64,000 nucleotides of DNA from Lingula anatina (GCF_001039355.2 NW_019773870.1:27909-91908), one strand, 5' to 3'. Positions 26,001-38,783 are shown, numbered from the stretch's first letter. A program made the numbers and translations. The notes: a model not told the origin generated them from the sequence alone.

Positions 26001-28758
26001 TCCTTCGATGCCAAATAAACATTCCAGTAACTTTCCAACACTACAAAATCTAACAGCAATGAAGTCATTCAGTGAACTTGCATCCCAGCATACACCCACA
26101 GCAGCAGGTGATGCAGCATTCTTTGATTCCCTGAGCAACAGAGGCCTTGACTCAAGACACCAAAAGTCTGAGCAAAACGACCCAGAGTTGAGTCTAGATG
26201 AGAGCAGTGAATCATTTCACACCTGTGAATCGGATCATGAAGGTCCAGTGACAGCGGCCCAGGATGACTGCGACGGACTTGCTTCCCAGCTTGCAGGTGC
26301 TCTCTCCTTAGTGACCAAGTCTGAGGAAGAAGACGTGGGGCGAATACTTGTGATGAAAGACACCAGCAACAAAACATCTCCAGCATCAAATTTTTACTTC
26401 ACTGATAACAAACCTGGTGGCATGAACACCAGCAGCTCCACTGTGGGGTCTCTGGCAGACGGCCTGGAGTTTGGTGACCACAGCTTACTAACCCCTGACC
26501 ACTCGGTGGTCAGTCCCCGTGCTGGTAGCCAGTGCAGCAGTGTGGTCAGCAGTGTGTCCAGTCTGGTGTCCGAGATAGAAGAATGGGTCCACACAGAAGA
26601 CAAGGTTGGTGCTAGCATCATCGAGATGCATATCCTGCCAGAACCGACTGCCGTAAACTCCAGTGTTCTCAGCGAGGTTCCTCCAGAGCCAGAGGACTAC
26701 AAGGACTGGAACAGCTTCCTGCCAGCAGACAGTAATCAGGTACAGATCCCTGCAGAGCTGGCTGCACTGAGTAATGAGGAGGTCAGGAGACGGCTGTTTA
26801 ACATGGGGGACTTCCCTGGCCCTGTGATGGACTCCACCAGGATGCTGTACCTCAGAAGGCTGGCCAGACTCTTACACAATCCTGATTTGGCTCAAAAACA
26901 TGTACCTGTGGATAAGCCAGGTATGTTGGCAAAGGATTTTTAATGCCCCTTTCATTCTAGTACTTTTCTTTTTCAACATTTGTTAGTTTTAGTTGCTATG
27001 AGCTTCTCCAGTACTTTTGAATCAACATACATAAGTATGAACTATTAACACAACGTTTAAATAATTACTAAAGTTACACTTATGTCTGGCAGTTATCCTT
27101 GATGTTGTAATGTTGCTGACATTTACTGACATTTGCTTATTGCTGACACAATAAGATATATTTCAAATGTTGGAAAAAGTTATTTGTCAATTGCTATACT
27201 AATTGATAAGTTCTACTTTGAACATTTGTCTTCTGAAGAATGTTGTTTCTTCTGACTGTAATATATTTTTTTCATTTCCTCTTCAGTGTACAAGCAAGAG
27301 TTGGCCTTAGCCTTAAAAGGTAACTTGGACATGAGCGTGTGTGAGGGATTGGAACAACAGCTGTGTGGTCAGTTTGCCAGTCCTGACCCCGCCATGTTTT
27401 GGAGGGAGGGGATACAGAAGTCCTCCTTTAACTACATGTTACTGGACCCCAGAGTGACCAAGAACCTGCCTTGTAGAGCTAGGAACATGAGTAAGTCAGC
27501 CATTCAAATACTAGTTCGTCTGTCGCCATTGATTGTTCATTTTTCAGTTTTTGATGTATTATTCTTCTCTTTTAAGAACTTACAGATTCATCAAGTTTTC
27601 TTCTGACTGTATAACTCCAGTGCCCCCTTTGAAAAAGGTTATGGATAAATCCATGCAAGAATCATGCCAAAACCACTTTAATTTTCTTTTTCCTTAATAG
27701 ATGAAGCAGATGTTCTCCAGACCTTCATTGCTGCCATTTTTTACATTGGCAAAGGCAAGAAGAGTAGAGGATACAGCCATTTCTTTGAAGCGCTAGAGAT
27801 CAAGAATAAGCAAAATAAAAAGGTAGGCTATGAAATAAGAATTTAATTTTTTGTACTGCAGGTTTCAAAGCAAATTGTTTTGAGATCCATCTCACTGATG
27901 CACAATGCAGTGAAAAATGTGCCCATGCTTAAATGAAGTTTGCAAAATATTTGCCTTTCAGGAAAACCAAAAGGTGAAGCACATATTGGAGATCTGGGAG
28001 GAAGGTCTGGGTGTGGTCTCTCTACATGTCTTCAACAGTATTATTCCAGTAGAAGCCTACACCAGGGAGGCTGCCATGATAGATGCTATAGGTAAAACTA
28101 TTGTCTCATACATGGATACAAATACAGAGATATATTCCTGTATACATTTATGTATTACTTTTGATGTAAGTTTAAGGAAACTGACATACATACATACATG
28201 TATCAGACTTGTATATAAGTTGTACATACAAACGAGGCTAAAATCAGTATCCTATGTGCTAGCAGTAAATATATGTATATTTGCAAACTTAAAACAGGCT
28301 ACAAATAAATCACCCTTATAGTACATTCAGAATCATAGGTGGAGGGAGGGGTTTGTAGGTTTAAAAGAACCATTCTTTTGGATGGAAAAGGTTTTACTAT
28401 GAATAAACACAATCTAGGTCCTTTTCCATTTGTCAAGTTGGGTCAACTAAATGGGTAAAATAGTCCACTTTTACAGTAAAAACCCTCCTCTGAAATTACT
28501 GTCTACTTGCATGACATGTTCTCAACTTTGTAGGACAGTCTGCTACAATGGAATTCCCTTTTGCTTCATGTTTAAAACTTTATTTCAGGACTAGACAGGT
28601 TGACTAACATAAAGAAAGGAGATTACTATGGTAAGGCTAGCACATGGACATTGAAACAGAAAAGACTACTGGGGACGTATCTGCTGAAGAAAGCTCTGCA
28701 GATATTTCTGATAGAAGGAGAGAGACAGATCAGGCCAGGAGATCTGAAAAATAAATAA
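23023..28758 (+). CDS. ANKLE1: ANKLE1: ankyrin-LEM-GIY-YIG endonuclease
   Basis: Eleven coding exons: 23023-23081, 23495-23644, 23988-24093, 24694-24814, 25066-25205, 25386-25547, 25768-26920, 27287-27490, 27701-27822, 27962-28091 and 28589-28758, giving 838 aa, longer than human because exon 7 is large. Residues about 25-135 are ankyrin repeats (TPFHLAVGSETNAVEFTRLL, TTPCHVAAAYGKLQVLRLLV). A long Ser-rich acidic linker follows. The LEM domain is at about 570-618 (LSNEEVRRRLFNMGDFPGPV, then DSTRMLYLRRL). The C-terminal GIY-YIG nuclease spans about 670-838, with the divergent Y-M-L-L motif near 679 (FNYMLLDP), FYIGKGKKSRGYSH near 712 and the metal-site region EAYTREAAMIDAIG near 770. Family members (worm LEM-3) cut branched or bridging DNA at the midbody. 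The catalytic motifs look intact, so activity is expected. Confidence 0.96.
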
Positions 28759-31079
28759 ACTGATATATTTTGGGCATTCTGTATGTAGCTTTTTTTCCAA
28801 AACTCATTCAAAATATAAAATACGGCTCAGGATTTTTCAGGATATACAAAACAGTTGTTGTATATTTGAATTCCTGAGGTATGTCCTATTTGAACTCCGT
28901 CACAAGTGGTCAACTCTAGGGGTCATGACCTTGCTTCATGAAATCCATATTGTTCCTGAAAGGTAGCTGATCCTCAGATGTTTATACATGTAATATATAA
29001 TACAGCTTGAGGATTTTAGTGATATACAAAACAGTTGTTGTATATTTGAAGTCCTGAGGAATGGCCGATATATATTTGAATTCTAGGGATCTTGACCTTG
29101 ATTCATGAAATCCAGTGTTCCTGAAAGGTCATGATCCTCAGATGATTATACATGTATCTAAATGTAGTCAAACATAAGACCATTGAGTCTGCTCACTATA
29201 GCATTCTTTTAATTTTCAATCAGTTTGATGAAATATTCTGCCTAAATGATATACAAGTGATTTTAAACCATCAGCAATAATGAAATCCACCTGTATGTAA
29301 TGAGTTTTGTACTCTTCATTGTCATTCATCTTTATGTATGATGTTGCAGGCGAGGTCCCCGTAAAGTTACCCCTGACAAAGGGTATTATAAAAATTTGGC
29401 AATTGTTATGGGCATAATCCACAGTTGTTAATTTTTCCATTGAAGTAAGACAACTTCATATTGTTTTTATTTTAATTGTTAACTTGCATAATAAATTTTT
29501 TAATTGTTAGAGTATATGTAGAAGAAAGCATTTCCGCGTTTGATTTAGCATAGTATATATTGACCTATCAAAGTAGATATTGTGAAGAATTAAGACAAGC
29601 ACAACCTTAATGACATGTTTAAAAGGATAGATATGTAAATTCATTGTATCAGTAGCAGTAATAGTGATCTAATGAGATATATGTAGCATGTGAAACTATT
29701 ACGTGGTATATTTTAACATCTTTTGGTCTAGCAAATTAGCCAACTGAAATCAATTTAAAAATAAAGTTTCTGAATTCTGAGAATTCCAATTTTGCAAGTA
29801 TAATTATGAATAAAACAGTGGTCTGAGAATTTTATCATTTGTAGTTTAAGCACTTATTATCCTTCCCTTAAAAATGCATGTTCTTTTGACCTAAAACTGA
29901 ATGCTGCCAGCTAACAGGCAGGGAAATGTGTATGTACGGGTATCAAAGCAATGCGACTGAAATCTGGAGATAAAAAATAATATATTTTATTTGAAAAAAC
30001 TGGAACAAGCGTGGTCCCTTTTTTACCATATATGTAAACTGAAATAACATGCTATACCAGCTGTTACTGTGTATATAATAAGATAAATCCACTAACTGAT
30101 ATCTTTTTACTCTGATTAAATACTAATATAAATACTAATTATTCAACAAATTCCTTTTTATAACTGAACATCATTCAACAATGAACTACAAAAATTAAAT
30201 GTCTAAAATTTCTGCATAATATTCTGACTGCAAGTATTGAATTTGATTGTTTAACAATATAAATATGAATGATCTTAAAATAATCATTGTTTGTAAAGCT
30301 TGATGCTTTAACAGTTAACAGTTTTACTATAACACAAACATATACTTTCAATATGTTATCAATTTAAGTAGACAAGGGTTTTCCGCTACAATTCCTGCAA
30401 ACACTTGCTCTCATAAAATGGTGAATGACGCCTGTGCAGTGCTGCAAGTTTACCAGCATAAAAAGAGTGAAAAAGCACTGACATTGGATTTTAAAATAGA
30501 AATGTTTGAGTGTGTGCAGTTCAACCTTAAAAAACAAATTTAATAGGTCCAAATATTTTTTGTTACTCAAGCAATATAGATGAGAAGGTTTTTGACATCT
30601 TTACACATGGTTATTATTTCAGAAAATGTAAATGATGAGATTCTGTTTCACATAATACTTGATTAAAATAGGTCAGAAATATTCTTCATTCTCTTCAAAG
30701 AAAAACATGCTCTTGTTTGAAACAGCTAGAGATAATTCTGTACTTTAACCACACTTAAATCTTGGTCCTCTGGTTGTTTGTAAAATATTCTTATTGGAGC
30801 ACAGTCCTGCTGTCCCCATCAAGGAAAATATTTCTAAATTATCAAATATAAAATATTATTTATTCCACAATGTTTGAGCATCACATCTAGCATGACAAAT
30901 ATCAGACATGAGCCTAGGTTTTGAAAAAAAAAAAAAAAAAAAAAAAAACTGAACATTTATAATGGGACCCAACAGCTAACCATGACAAATCTGAGGAACC
31001 ATCAGAATTGAATTAAAAAACATGGAATTCCGCTTTTCTGTGGAAAAAGCTCATGTCTGAAATGTGAAGCAAACTTCTG
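28759..31079. other. ANKLE1 3' UTR and tail-to-tail intergenic region
   Basis: ANKLE1 and ABHD8 converge here. A 180-bp tandem duplication (28811-29151) lies just after the ANKLE1 stop. Plus-strand AATAAA signals appear near 29759 and 29811. A minus-strand AATAAA near 30857 probably ends ABHD8 transcripts. A poly-A run of about 27 bases starts at 30918. No other coding exon is recognised. Confidence 0.6.
28811..29151. repeat. Diverged 180 bp tandem duplication
   Basis: Two adjacent copies (28811-28990 and 28991-29151) share GATATACAAAACAGTTGTTG exactly 180 bp apart, plus TTCATGAAATCCA, TTCCTGAAAGGT and GATCCTCAGATG in the same order. The second copy has a roughly 20-base internal deletion. 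They lie in the probable ANKLE1 3' UTR. Confidence 0.85.
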
Positions 31080-34000
31080 TTATACAATCTTTGCGTTCAG
31101 TAAATGTCCAGGAAAGCTCCTAACAGAACTGGCAGACAATGTTCTCTTGCTTCTGGATTCAGATCTGACCTCTGGGCCGACTGCTGACCTGACGACTGCC
31201 CGGCCTTGGAGCAGAAAGTCATAAATCAACTGACTGACCTCATCAGGTTTTTCCATCATCACCATGTGACTGGCATTCTCTATCACCTCTAGTTTTGATC
31301 CATAGATAACCTAAAAGAAAAAAAAACAAATGTTTTCAGTATTTTTATTTGTATATTGTAATGACTACATTTACTCCAACACATAATTTATCAGAGTCAA
31401 CATATATATTTACCAAAAATATTTAAATGAACCCTATTTTGTCAAAACAAATGAATCATATTTTTAAATAACAAAATATTAATAAAAAGTAACTACCATG
31501 AAATGAGTTTGATGTTTCCTGATGGAAATTAGGATAATGCTGTGATATTATGTTTAAAACATTGGAAAAAATGCATATTACCTAAAGTCTACCCACACAT
31601 AAACTGAACACAACAGACTGTCATGAAATGAGACAACTGAATGTCAAATGTTGCCTGGCAAAATTGTATTAAAATAAACAAAATGTGTCAGGTGTACCAC
31701 AGAAATGTGTTAGCTGTACCACATAAATGTTTTAGCTGTGCCACATAAATGTGTCAGGTGTGCCACATAAATGTGTTAGCTGTGCCACAGAAATGCATCA
31801 GGTGTGACAGCTTGCTATTTAGGGCATCTTACCATATTCATTTCAATCTCCTCCTCCAGACTGACCAGTTGGTCATCCTGTCCAAATATGAGCAGTGTTG
31901 GTACATTCAGCCACTGGTGGAACTCTGCGTTGCCCTCGGGCCAAACCTGACCATTCATCATGTGCTTCAAGATGTAAGTGGGGACGTCTAATGCCTTCTC
32001 TTTAGGGACATAGGTTTTCTTGCTTTCTTTATGAAATGCACTTCTGTAAAAAATTAAAAACATTGCTTTGTGATTTAAATTTGTCCATATTCAACAACAC
32101 ATGGAGACAATTTTCTTTAGTTGTTCTTTTTATATGTGGAATGCATAACTAGATTTATATTTTGTAAAAAACAAATTTTTTCAATATTCAAAAATATAGA
32201 ACTGCATTACATTGTTAAATTTTACTGCACAAAAACCAAAAAAATACAGACAACAGTAAGAATAACTAACTTCTGAAATCCACAGACAAGGATAGGTTTG
32301 ATACATGCTAACATCCATGTTGGCCACTGGAAAACTCCTGGCTGCGGGGCCAGGGGCGTGGGCCCTCCACCGTTTATCAATATCAATTTTGACGTCCACC
32401 TAGAACGCTTCTTGGCTAAGGCTGTGGCAAAGGAAGTACTGTAACAATATAGACATATTAGTTATTTGCTGGACAATCAGCTTTATCTAATCAATATATT
32501 ATCAAATGTCACAACAAGTGAGATCAATTCAGATATTACTTTCTCCCATTTAAGGCCCCATTGATGTTTTGGAATGGCAAAAAACAAAAAGAAAAAAAAA
32601 GAAAGAAAAAAGTGAAGGCAACCACCAAAACTTTGCCTTCAACAGATTAAAAAAAACTTTTTTTGCAAAGTTTATCTAGATAAATTTGATTAATCATTAT
32701 GCCAGTCTTTTTCTCCGCAATCCAGTGTACTTCATCAATATCTTTTTTTTTTCCCATTCATGTATTGATTTACTTCTAAGTGCAACAGAGAACAATTAAT
32801 TACGTCAAAGTTTGAATTAATAATTTAGCCTTTTACACCAACCGTTACAAAAAATAATGCAGAGTAATTTTTCTTTTTGTTTTAATCAATATACAATGTG
32901 TTGACTAATAACATCAACAGCCTTCCATACAGAGGTTGCATGTAAACAACAAATTACATAAATAAAAATCAGTATCTGTATTGTACTTTACAACCCGTTA
33001 AAAAGATACATCAAGGATCATTTCATTACTTGACACATACCCATATGAATGTCCTATGAGAACATTGTGTTTCTTGCAAAACTTATCAAACACAGCCAGC
33101 ATGTCTTGTAGCAGAGCCTGAAAGCTGTAGTCCTTGGCATTGTTTGGTGCTCCGCTAAACCCATGCCCCAACATGTCTGGAGCAATGATTTCATAGCCCT
33201 CATCTCCAAAGAAGTCTAGCTGTGCCTGCCAGATATCTGAGGAGCCTCCCACCCCATGAATGAAAAACAACACAGCTCCATGACTGGTCACTTCTCCTTT
33301 GGTGTCAACTCTCATCACAGGTGGAGTGGTTTCGTGACTGGTGGAGCTCTGAGTGCTGAGGACAGGGTCTCCTGGTGAACTGACAAAATATGTTTTATCT
33401 TGAGATTCTAGCTTTGGATGCCGTGCTTTGTCAACTATTCCATCCTCATTCATTTTCATCTTTGTGACACTTGTATGAGAAGATAAAGTGGTGTTATATT
33501 CTATAAAACTCTGAATTGCTGAGTCATCACTGATAGAACCAGGGACATTGTTTTCAGTGATTTTAACACTAGAAGCAGTAGCAACTCTACTCTCAGAGTT
33601 GTCAACTTGTTGCCCCTCTAAAGTCGCAACCATTGGATGCTGTAAAGAATTATTTTGATTTTCTGCTCCATCGTCAATACTAATTGCCTGCTGATTCCCG
33701 GCGTATGGAGAAAAAGGGTGTTCTTCAACTGTATGACTAGTTTTTTTCCACTTGCCATTGGCTAGGTATTGCGGTTCCCTGCCATTTTTCATGCTATATG
33801 CTGGAGATCCTTTAGGAATGTACGGTCGCCCCAATCTCTGACATTCAAGAAATGTCTCATATTCTTTCTCAAAGTCTTTATCCCTGGATCTGGGATTAAT
33901 ATGGCGGATGCGAAGCCACCTATTTGGACGGATTTCAATACGGTTAAATCTTTCACCATGGAAAGGTTCTGGAACTACGCGATGATGACGCCTCTGTAGA

Positions 34001-34110
34001 CAACCACAGTTGGTCAGTTGTGTCCCTGGGTCAGAGGACTGACCCCTGGGCATTGCCGTGTGACCCCCTGGGTCTGGCGGATGATTGGCTGAGCTTTCTA
34101 CAGCAGGCAT
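31080..34110 (-). CDS. ABHD8: ABHD8 alpha/beta hydrolase
   Basis: Four coding exons (33041-34110, 32271-32438, 31833-32043 and 31080-31310) give 559 aa, against about 440 in human; the extra length is a low-complexity insert between about residues 110 and 275. The conserved N-terminal segment (VEIRPNRW-like, IRHINPRSRDKDFE) precedes the hydrolase fold. Fold landmarks are the oxyanion HGVGG, the nucleophile elbow GHSYG (Ser355), Asp470 in GQDDQLV and His498 in ENASHMVMM, a complete candidate triad. MINGGGP-type (LILINGGGPTPLAP) and the cap strand QVWPEGNAEFH are typical of ABHD8. Its substrate is not firmly established. It lies between ANKLE1 and MRPL34, as in vertebrates. It has an upstream ATG-proximal acceptor, so the 5' UTR is probably split. 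Confidence 0.95.
31681..31811. repeat. 22-bp minisatellite, six units
   Basis: Six consecutive 22-base units of the form AAATGTGTCAGGTGTRCCACAK, alternating with AAATGTGTTAGCTGTRCCACAK. They sit in the last ABHD8 intron, ending about 22 bases from the donor of the exon at 31833-32043. Confidence 0.9.
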
Positions 34111-37100
34111 TGTATGCCAAGCCTACACAGACAGCAATGTTCCAGGTCAACAACAAACAAGGCTACACTGTGTAGATAAGTCATTTCCATTCCCTTGTGT
34201 CTCATCCTTGGATTCCCTGCTGGCTTTCTGTCTGAAAATAGACACACAAATCAATTCTTCATGTCTTGCAGACATTTATTTATTAGGGAACCAAATGCCA
34301 AATATGTATGAAGAAAAAAATGAAAAGCGTGTTAACTTAATGCTGCAAATTGATCCGTGATGAATGGTGTGCTGTCAACTAAGGTGAAGGGTTCCTCCAT
34401 TTTTAGTGTTAAGATCAATATCCCAGCAATTACCCTTGTCAACTGTAATATGCAGTCAATCCATGACTGTGTCCCCAGTTGTAATGACTGATTACAGATC
34501 TATTACCGGGGCTTTTCAATATCATTTCACATAACTGTTATTTGTTCTACATGATTATATTGTGAGATGAGAAAGATTAAAGTGTAATTACATGGCAACC
34601 ATCCATAAGATTGTAAATACTGTGGTAGAAGCAGGTTATAATAGCATATAACTAATTAACAAGAGCATTGTTCAAAATGAATGAAACAAAAGTGCATTTT
34701 TTTTAATTGCTTTTTGTCAAAATGTATAGAAGCCTATTTCATGGCAAGTTTTTCTATTCTTACTGACAATAAAAATGAATCCATTTACAAGCAGGAAAAA
34801 TATACCCCATAGCTTTTTCCTCTAAGAAATAAGTTGCTTCTAACAGTTTGTATGCATACCAACAAAATAACACTTTCAACTCATAAGAAATGAGAAATTT
34901 AAATCCTGAAAATTCTCATAATCCACTGCTTGTCTAAGCATGTAAAATAATTGCCAAATACTTAAGATTATCCAATTAGCACAGTACTGTAATTTTACAG
35001 AAAGAAAGTTGACTCCTTGTAGGTATTCAGCATCATGCAAGGACATTAAAAATTAAAGTAACATATTTACATGTATATAATTGTTAAGACATAAAATGAA
35101 TGGAGAAAAAGGCATTATTATAAGCTTAACATAAAAGTTCAATAAAATGGCTATCATAACTTTAAAAGGGCAATACTTATTTTTCTCATTACTGAGTCAG
35201 ACTGGGAATTCATGCATGCATCTTTAGGCATGTAGAGGGTGTTACTGAAGAATTCAGTTAGGAAAAAAAAGCATCCATATTATTTTAAAATACTGTTATG
35301 GCTACAAAAACATTGCCCATTGTAAATCATACCAAAATTGACATTAAAATTGTAATGCCATTTTCTGAATTAATATTTATAAGATGTTGGAATGGAAAAT
35401 CAGTAACATGAAAAGCACAACCAAGTTGACAGGAAATAAATGTTTCCTTTTTCCTATATAAAAAAACTTTCTTCATTATCTATTTTGCTTTACTGGAATG
35501 CTGTATAAATATGTAGGTTATTTAACTAGAAAATAAATTTTCTTTTTAGTCTTTACAAATCCATATCCATTTAACAAATGATTTGTAGAAACTTCTTTAG
35601 CCAAGCTCTGAAATTAAAGTGCATCCATCAATGTACTGGGGGGGGGGGGGGGGGGATGGGGAAACGATCTATAAAGTTATTAATTCTAATTAAAACAATG
35701 ACCAGGTGACAAAATCTGAGGGGTTCCAATGTCAGTTCCTCTATGAATATCATTTTAAAAGATAAAAAAAAAATGAAAATAGAAAATTTTTTCTTCCACA
35801 TTTTCCTGTCTGTAAGCTTCTACACACACATTAAATACTGACTGCTTATATGCAAATAGTATGATAAAATAAATAAAGTTTCAGTTGACCATTTTTAATT
35901 TCCATTCATTTCTTTGGCAAAACAAATTTCTAAGTACTACCCATGTGATAAATCTACCAACATTTCAATATGAAATGTCATTCTTCTGAAGAATAACTAG
36001 TAAAATCACAGAAAAATTTAATGAACTTGAAAAGAAACTACTCTCTAAAAATCTGTACCCTTCCCTACCAACCGTAACACAGAAGTTATGTGGAAATATT
36101 CCAATTTAAGTTTTTCTTTATATACTATAATATACGGCACATATACAAGGAGTGATGATGATAGTTCTGGTTAGATATGTGCTGATGGATTCTTTCTGTA
36201 GCCTGGTAATGGTGCTCTTCAACAGGTGAGTGATTTTATGGCTAATAGAAAAGTAGCCAAATCATATCTTTTCCACAACAATGTCAAATTATGACAAATT
36301 TTGGGGCATCAGGGTAAACACACTAGCTAATGGTGATTTTTACAGTTATCTATACTGATAGCTTCCATGCTATAACACATATATAAAACCATAACAGGAA
36401 TGCTTACATAAGGAATAACCCCTATGGCCTACCGGTAAGTTTCACATCTATAAAGGATAATCATGGTAAATAAGATCCACTCCACTCAGGGGCGGATCCA
36501 GAACTATTTACTGAGAGTCTTCCAAATTATCTTTGTTGATTCATCCTCCAATTTTGACCGTCTTCCAACAGGAAAAAAAGGATACCCGTCAATGTAAATT
36601 TGAAAATCTGACCGTCTTCTGGAAGACCCAGAATACGGCCTAAATCCGCCCCTGCCACTCAGAACCCCTGACTTTCATTCAATGGCATTACATTTACCAA
36701 ATAACATGAAAGGATAAATCCACCTTTCCTGGGGCTGAAGACATTACTTTCATACTCTTGCAAAAGAGTCAATATATTCAGAATGCTGGTAGCATACTCA
36801 ATATTTAAAAAAAATTAAAGGAACTAAACTCACACTTATCTGAAATCAAGCCCCTTTTTCTCAACTTTTTAGCAAGACTTAAACTACTAGTACTTGCCAG
36901 TAATGCTCAATATTACCAATAGACAAGTATATATTGATTTACATGTACCTGTAACTATTGATTAACATGAACAGCATTTATGATAATGATGTCATTGATG
37001 TTTGTCAAATAGAACATTTGCAGCTGTAGCTGTCAACTCTATGATATGTATTTATTGCATCTGTTTCTTTATTTCACTAATTCGATCGTTTGATCAATAA

Positions 37101-37790
37101 ATTCTATTTGTTTTGATCACTTACAATGTACACCATTAAGTTACATCTAACGTACTTACCAAATGTCGTTTGGTTTTGTACTAGTTATGCTGATAAGACA
37201 TCACAAGTAGAAAGCTGACTTCCTTTGGTCAAAATCACCATTGCCGTCCACTGTACTTCTGAAGTGCAACTACATGTCAAATACATTCTCCCGGTATGAT
37301 AAGTGGCATTTAGTAACCATCCAAACACTTGCTCCTGTAGCCGCACAACATACCACCAACTTCCTGTTACGCACTGAAAACAAAACTTTTGCTAATTTTT
37401 GAAAAGTGTAAATTTACACAATTTCAGGTGACATGATAAACTTTTGAAGTAATCAATCTATTAAATCATAATTTATTGTTTCATAAGTTAACATATTTGA
37501 CATAACTCATTGTGCATCTTCTTGCGCATGAATATTCTTATTTTGATTAATGTTAAAAGGTGTCGCTGTTAACCAAGAGCAGATATATCATAAGTGTCTT
37601 GTTACTATTGAAAAGGGGTCAAAACAATTGTGATTGAAACCATTTTATATACTAAATACAAAATAAAAGCAAACGCAGCATTGACAAATAATCTTAGCTT
37701 TCTTATAATTAGTAAACGTTAAATGAATGTTATCTTGAGTACACGCGACACCTCGTGAGCAATATTGAAGCAGCGAGAGATACGACCAAC
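34111..37790. other. ABHD8 5' intron and ABHD8/MRPL34 divergent region
   Basis: No coding sequence is recognised. On the minus strand an acceptor at 34232 (TATTTTCAG) and a donor at 37159 (GTAAGTACG) would make a 5' UTR intron for ABHD8, placing its first exon near 37160-37370 and making it divergent from MRPL34. An ETS-like ACTTCCTG lies near 37359 and an NRF1-like TTGCGCATG near 37522. The stretch also holds a poly-G run (35639-35655) and a MITE (36487-36654). Confidence 0.4.
36487..36654. mobile_element. Short inverted-repeat transposon (CAGGGGCGGAT family), intact
   Basis: Begins CAGGGGCGGATCCAG and ends CTAAATCCGCCCCTG, with direct CCACT repeats on each side (36482-36486 and 36655-36659). 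The body is a diverged reverse-complement copy of 5521-5678. It lies in the inferred ABHD8 5' intron. Confidence 0.85.
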
Positions 37791-38443
37791 ATGAATCAGA
37801 TGAATTCTGTAATGTCCTTGCTTCGTTCACGTATTTTACCGAAGCTGGTGTCTTTTACAACGCAACGGTAAGTGCCCAGAGTTTCTAATTTTTTTCATGA
37901 CCAATAAGCCTGATTCCTTTCCTGTGATCACTTACGTATTCCAGAAAAAATGAAAATCTTGATGAAATAATTGCTTTTGTCAAAACGTGGTGAAGATTTT
38001 GTTTTACCAATTTCAGATGTTTTTCAAGTGACTTAACTGAAAAGATATTACTGCAAGGTATTGCTGCGAATCCAGTTTTTAGCACAGGCAGAACTTTGGT
38101 TTCAACTGTAAGCAACACTGTACTACGGAATCCTGCAATGGCAAACCCTGTTTACAACACAAAAAAATTCACACAGGCTGCTGTCGGGAGGACATTACTA
38201 CAAGGGTCTATGTGTGCAGAGAGAGAAGGGAGTTCAGCTGTATATCCCAGCATTCTACAGAGCAGTCCTTCTGTATGCATTCCTATGAGGCAGTGGCACA
38301 GAAAGAGAAGGGCTTTTTACAGACCTAGTGCAATTAAGAGAAGTAATAAGCATGGATGGAAAAAGAGACTAAGCACAATTAATGGAAGAAAAATTTTGTA
38401 TCGAAGATTTCTAAGAGGACGTCATCATTTGTGCTACTTTTGA
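37791..38443 (+). CDS. MRPL34: Mitochondrial ribosomal protein bL34m
   Basis: Two coding exons, 37791-37867 and 38017-38443, give 167 aa. The last 45 residues are a canonical bL34 (YRPSAIKRSNKHGWKKRLST, then GRKILYRRFLRGRHH), a small Arg/Lys-rich protein buried in the large subunit near the exit tunnel. The N-terminus (MNQMNSVMSLLRSRILPKLV) is an amphipathic basic mitochondrial targeting sequence. The protein is longer than the human one (92 aa) because of about 75 extra residues between presequence and core, rich in Ser, Thr and Asn. The start was chosen as the first ATG of the exon with a GTAAGT donor. AATAAA at 38784-38789 ends the transcript. It is next to ABHD8, as in vertebrates. Confidence 0.95.
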
Positions 38444-38783
38444 AAAAGGCAAGGATGAGATATATATCAACATGACAAATAACACCCTCAAGTTCATTCA
38501 CTGTGGTTCTTTGATGAATTGGCAAATAAGATATTGAAGTACTTGGTTATCATTCATGATTTTTGTACCGACTTCTACCAGCTTCACTTTAGTTTCCAAC
38601 GCAGCAAATTTCATATATTACAACATGCACTTGGCCTTTTTTTTTTCCAAAGAATCACTATCTTAAAATATGCAGAAGTGATTTGATGTTTCTTTGCTTA
38701 TCTTTATTCATTGATAACAATGTGTACATATGTAACAATGCAAAATTCTTGTTCTTGGAAGTCAGATCAGTGATTGTGCTTTC

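Noticed and set aside
35639-35655. Poly-G tracts here and elsewhere (9420, 18770) as G-quadruplex regulators
   Set aside because: They are single homopolymer runs, common in this genome and prone to assembly length errors; nothing links them to a gene function.
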